A stretch of DNA of 32,715 nucleotides from Chryseobacterium sp. S0630 (GTDB taxonomy: Bacteria > Bacteroidota > Bacteroidia > Flavobacteriales > Weeksellaceae). The notes below the pieces were generated by a model. The model was given only the letters and a program-made list of their open reading frames with translations. It made no database searches and was not told where the DNA came from. Positions 32,547 to 32,715 of the stretch are shown here, one piece after another. Position 1 is the first letter of the stretch, and the number at the start of each line of letters is the position of its first letter. The stretch covers positions 1 to 32,715 of the forward strand of contig NZ_JAMZGF010000059.1 in NCBI RefSeq assembly GCF_024158915.1, read 5' to 3'. The position numbers and the translations under genes are program-made.

Positions 32547-32620
32547 TCTCGCAGATCATGGAGATCATGCAGATTTTTTTCGTAATAATTTATCTGCTTC
32601 GTTTGCAAAATCAGCGAGAG
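32547..32620. repeat. Imperfect palindrome, CTCTCGCAGAT family
   Basis: The left arm starts CTCTCGCAGATCATGG (32547) and the right arm ends GCAAAATCAGCGAGAG (32605-32620). The arms are inverted over about 34 bases with scattered mismatches. A half-copy lies at 14799-14830. The surrounding gap 32433-32715 also holds a TTGAACCATTAAGAA fragment near 32471 (related to 9150-9323) and, at the window edge, CGCCCTTGCG resembling the GCAAAGGCGCAA family. No gene is seen in this gap. Confidence 0.6.
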
Positions 32621-32715
32621 ACTTAAAAATTTGCATTTATCAATTTTATCGGAGATAAAATCCTTGCGCCCTAAGGCAGTATGTTTTTTAATATTTTTAG
32701 CGCCCTTGCGTTTTT

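Overview
The window looks like chromosome of a Flavobacteriia member, most likely Chryseobacterium or a close relative. The DNA is AT-rich. Several promoters fit the Bacteroidota pattern (TAnnTTTG near -7, sometimes with TTTG/TTG about 19-21 bp upstream). One protein ends in a type IX secretion (T9SS) sorting domain, there is a two-component system of the large periplasmic-propeller type, and gaps hold the short palindromic repeats typical of these genomes. The genus is inferred from overall resemblance, not from a marker gene. I see no rRNA, tRNA, CRISPR array, IS transposase or prophage.

Layout. 1-6411: an Lrp/AsnC regulator, then pyrB, carA and carB, the first steps of pyrimidine synthesis (carbamoyl phosphate also feeds arginine). 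pyrB is preceded by a promoter, a 23-codon leader ORF, a pause-type hairpin with a U-rich tract, and a perfect intrinsic terminator whose 5' arm overlaps the leader stop codon. This matches the architecture of the enterobacterial pyrBI attenuator and is the most interesting item here. 6479-9060: small accessory genes, including a lipoprotein gene split by an apparent one-base deletion in an A run. 9365-14704: an NTF2-like protein, then a probable ferric-siderophore module (TonB-dependent receptor, PepSY membrane protein, periplasmic esterase). 14892-16793: a lipoprotein and an aspartyl-protease-like protein that appears to have lost both catalytic aspartates.

16863-20438: a Crp/Fnr-type regulator, an FNR-like dyad, and a cluster that looks devoted to alkylation damage: DinB-fold protein, Ogt-type methyltransferase, ICL/PEP-mutase-family protein, and a three-domain Ada. 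20500-22735: a CDP-alcohol phosphatidyltransferase-like membrane protein, DUF2911, GNAT and cupin proteins. 22806-27620: a LytTR response regulator and propeller histidine kinase overlapping by 4 bp, divergent from a T9SS cargo protein with a CX4CX2CX4C motif. 27743-32432: a PEGA-like lipoprotein, dienelactone hydrolase, HAD phosphatase, an HsdR_N-like nuclease-fold protein divergent from holA with a 7-bp gap, and trxB. The gaps at 9061-9364, 31118-31439 and 32382-32715 hold imperfect palindromes and short tandem repeats but no convincing gene.

All assignments come from reading the sequence and remembered family signatures; no search or folding program was run.
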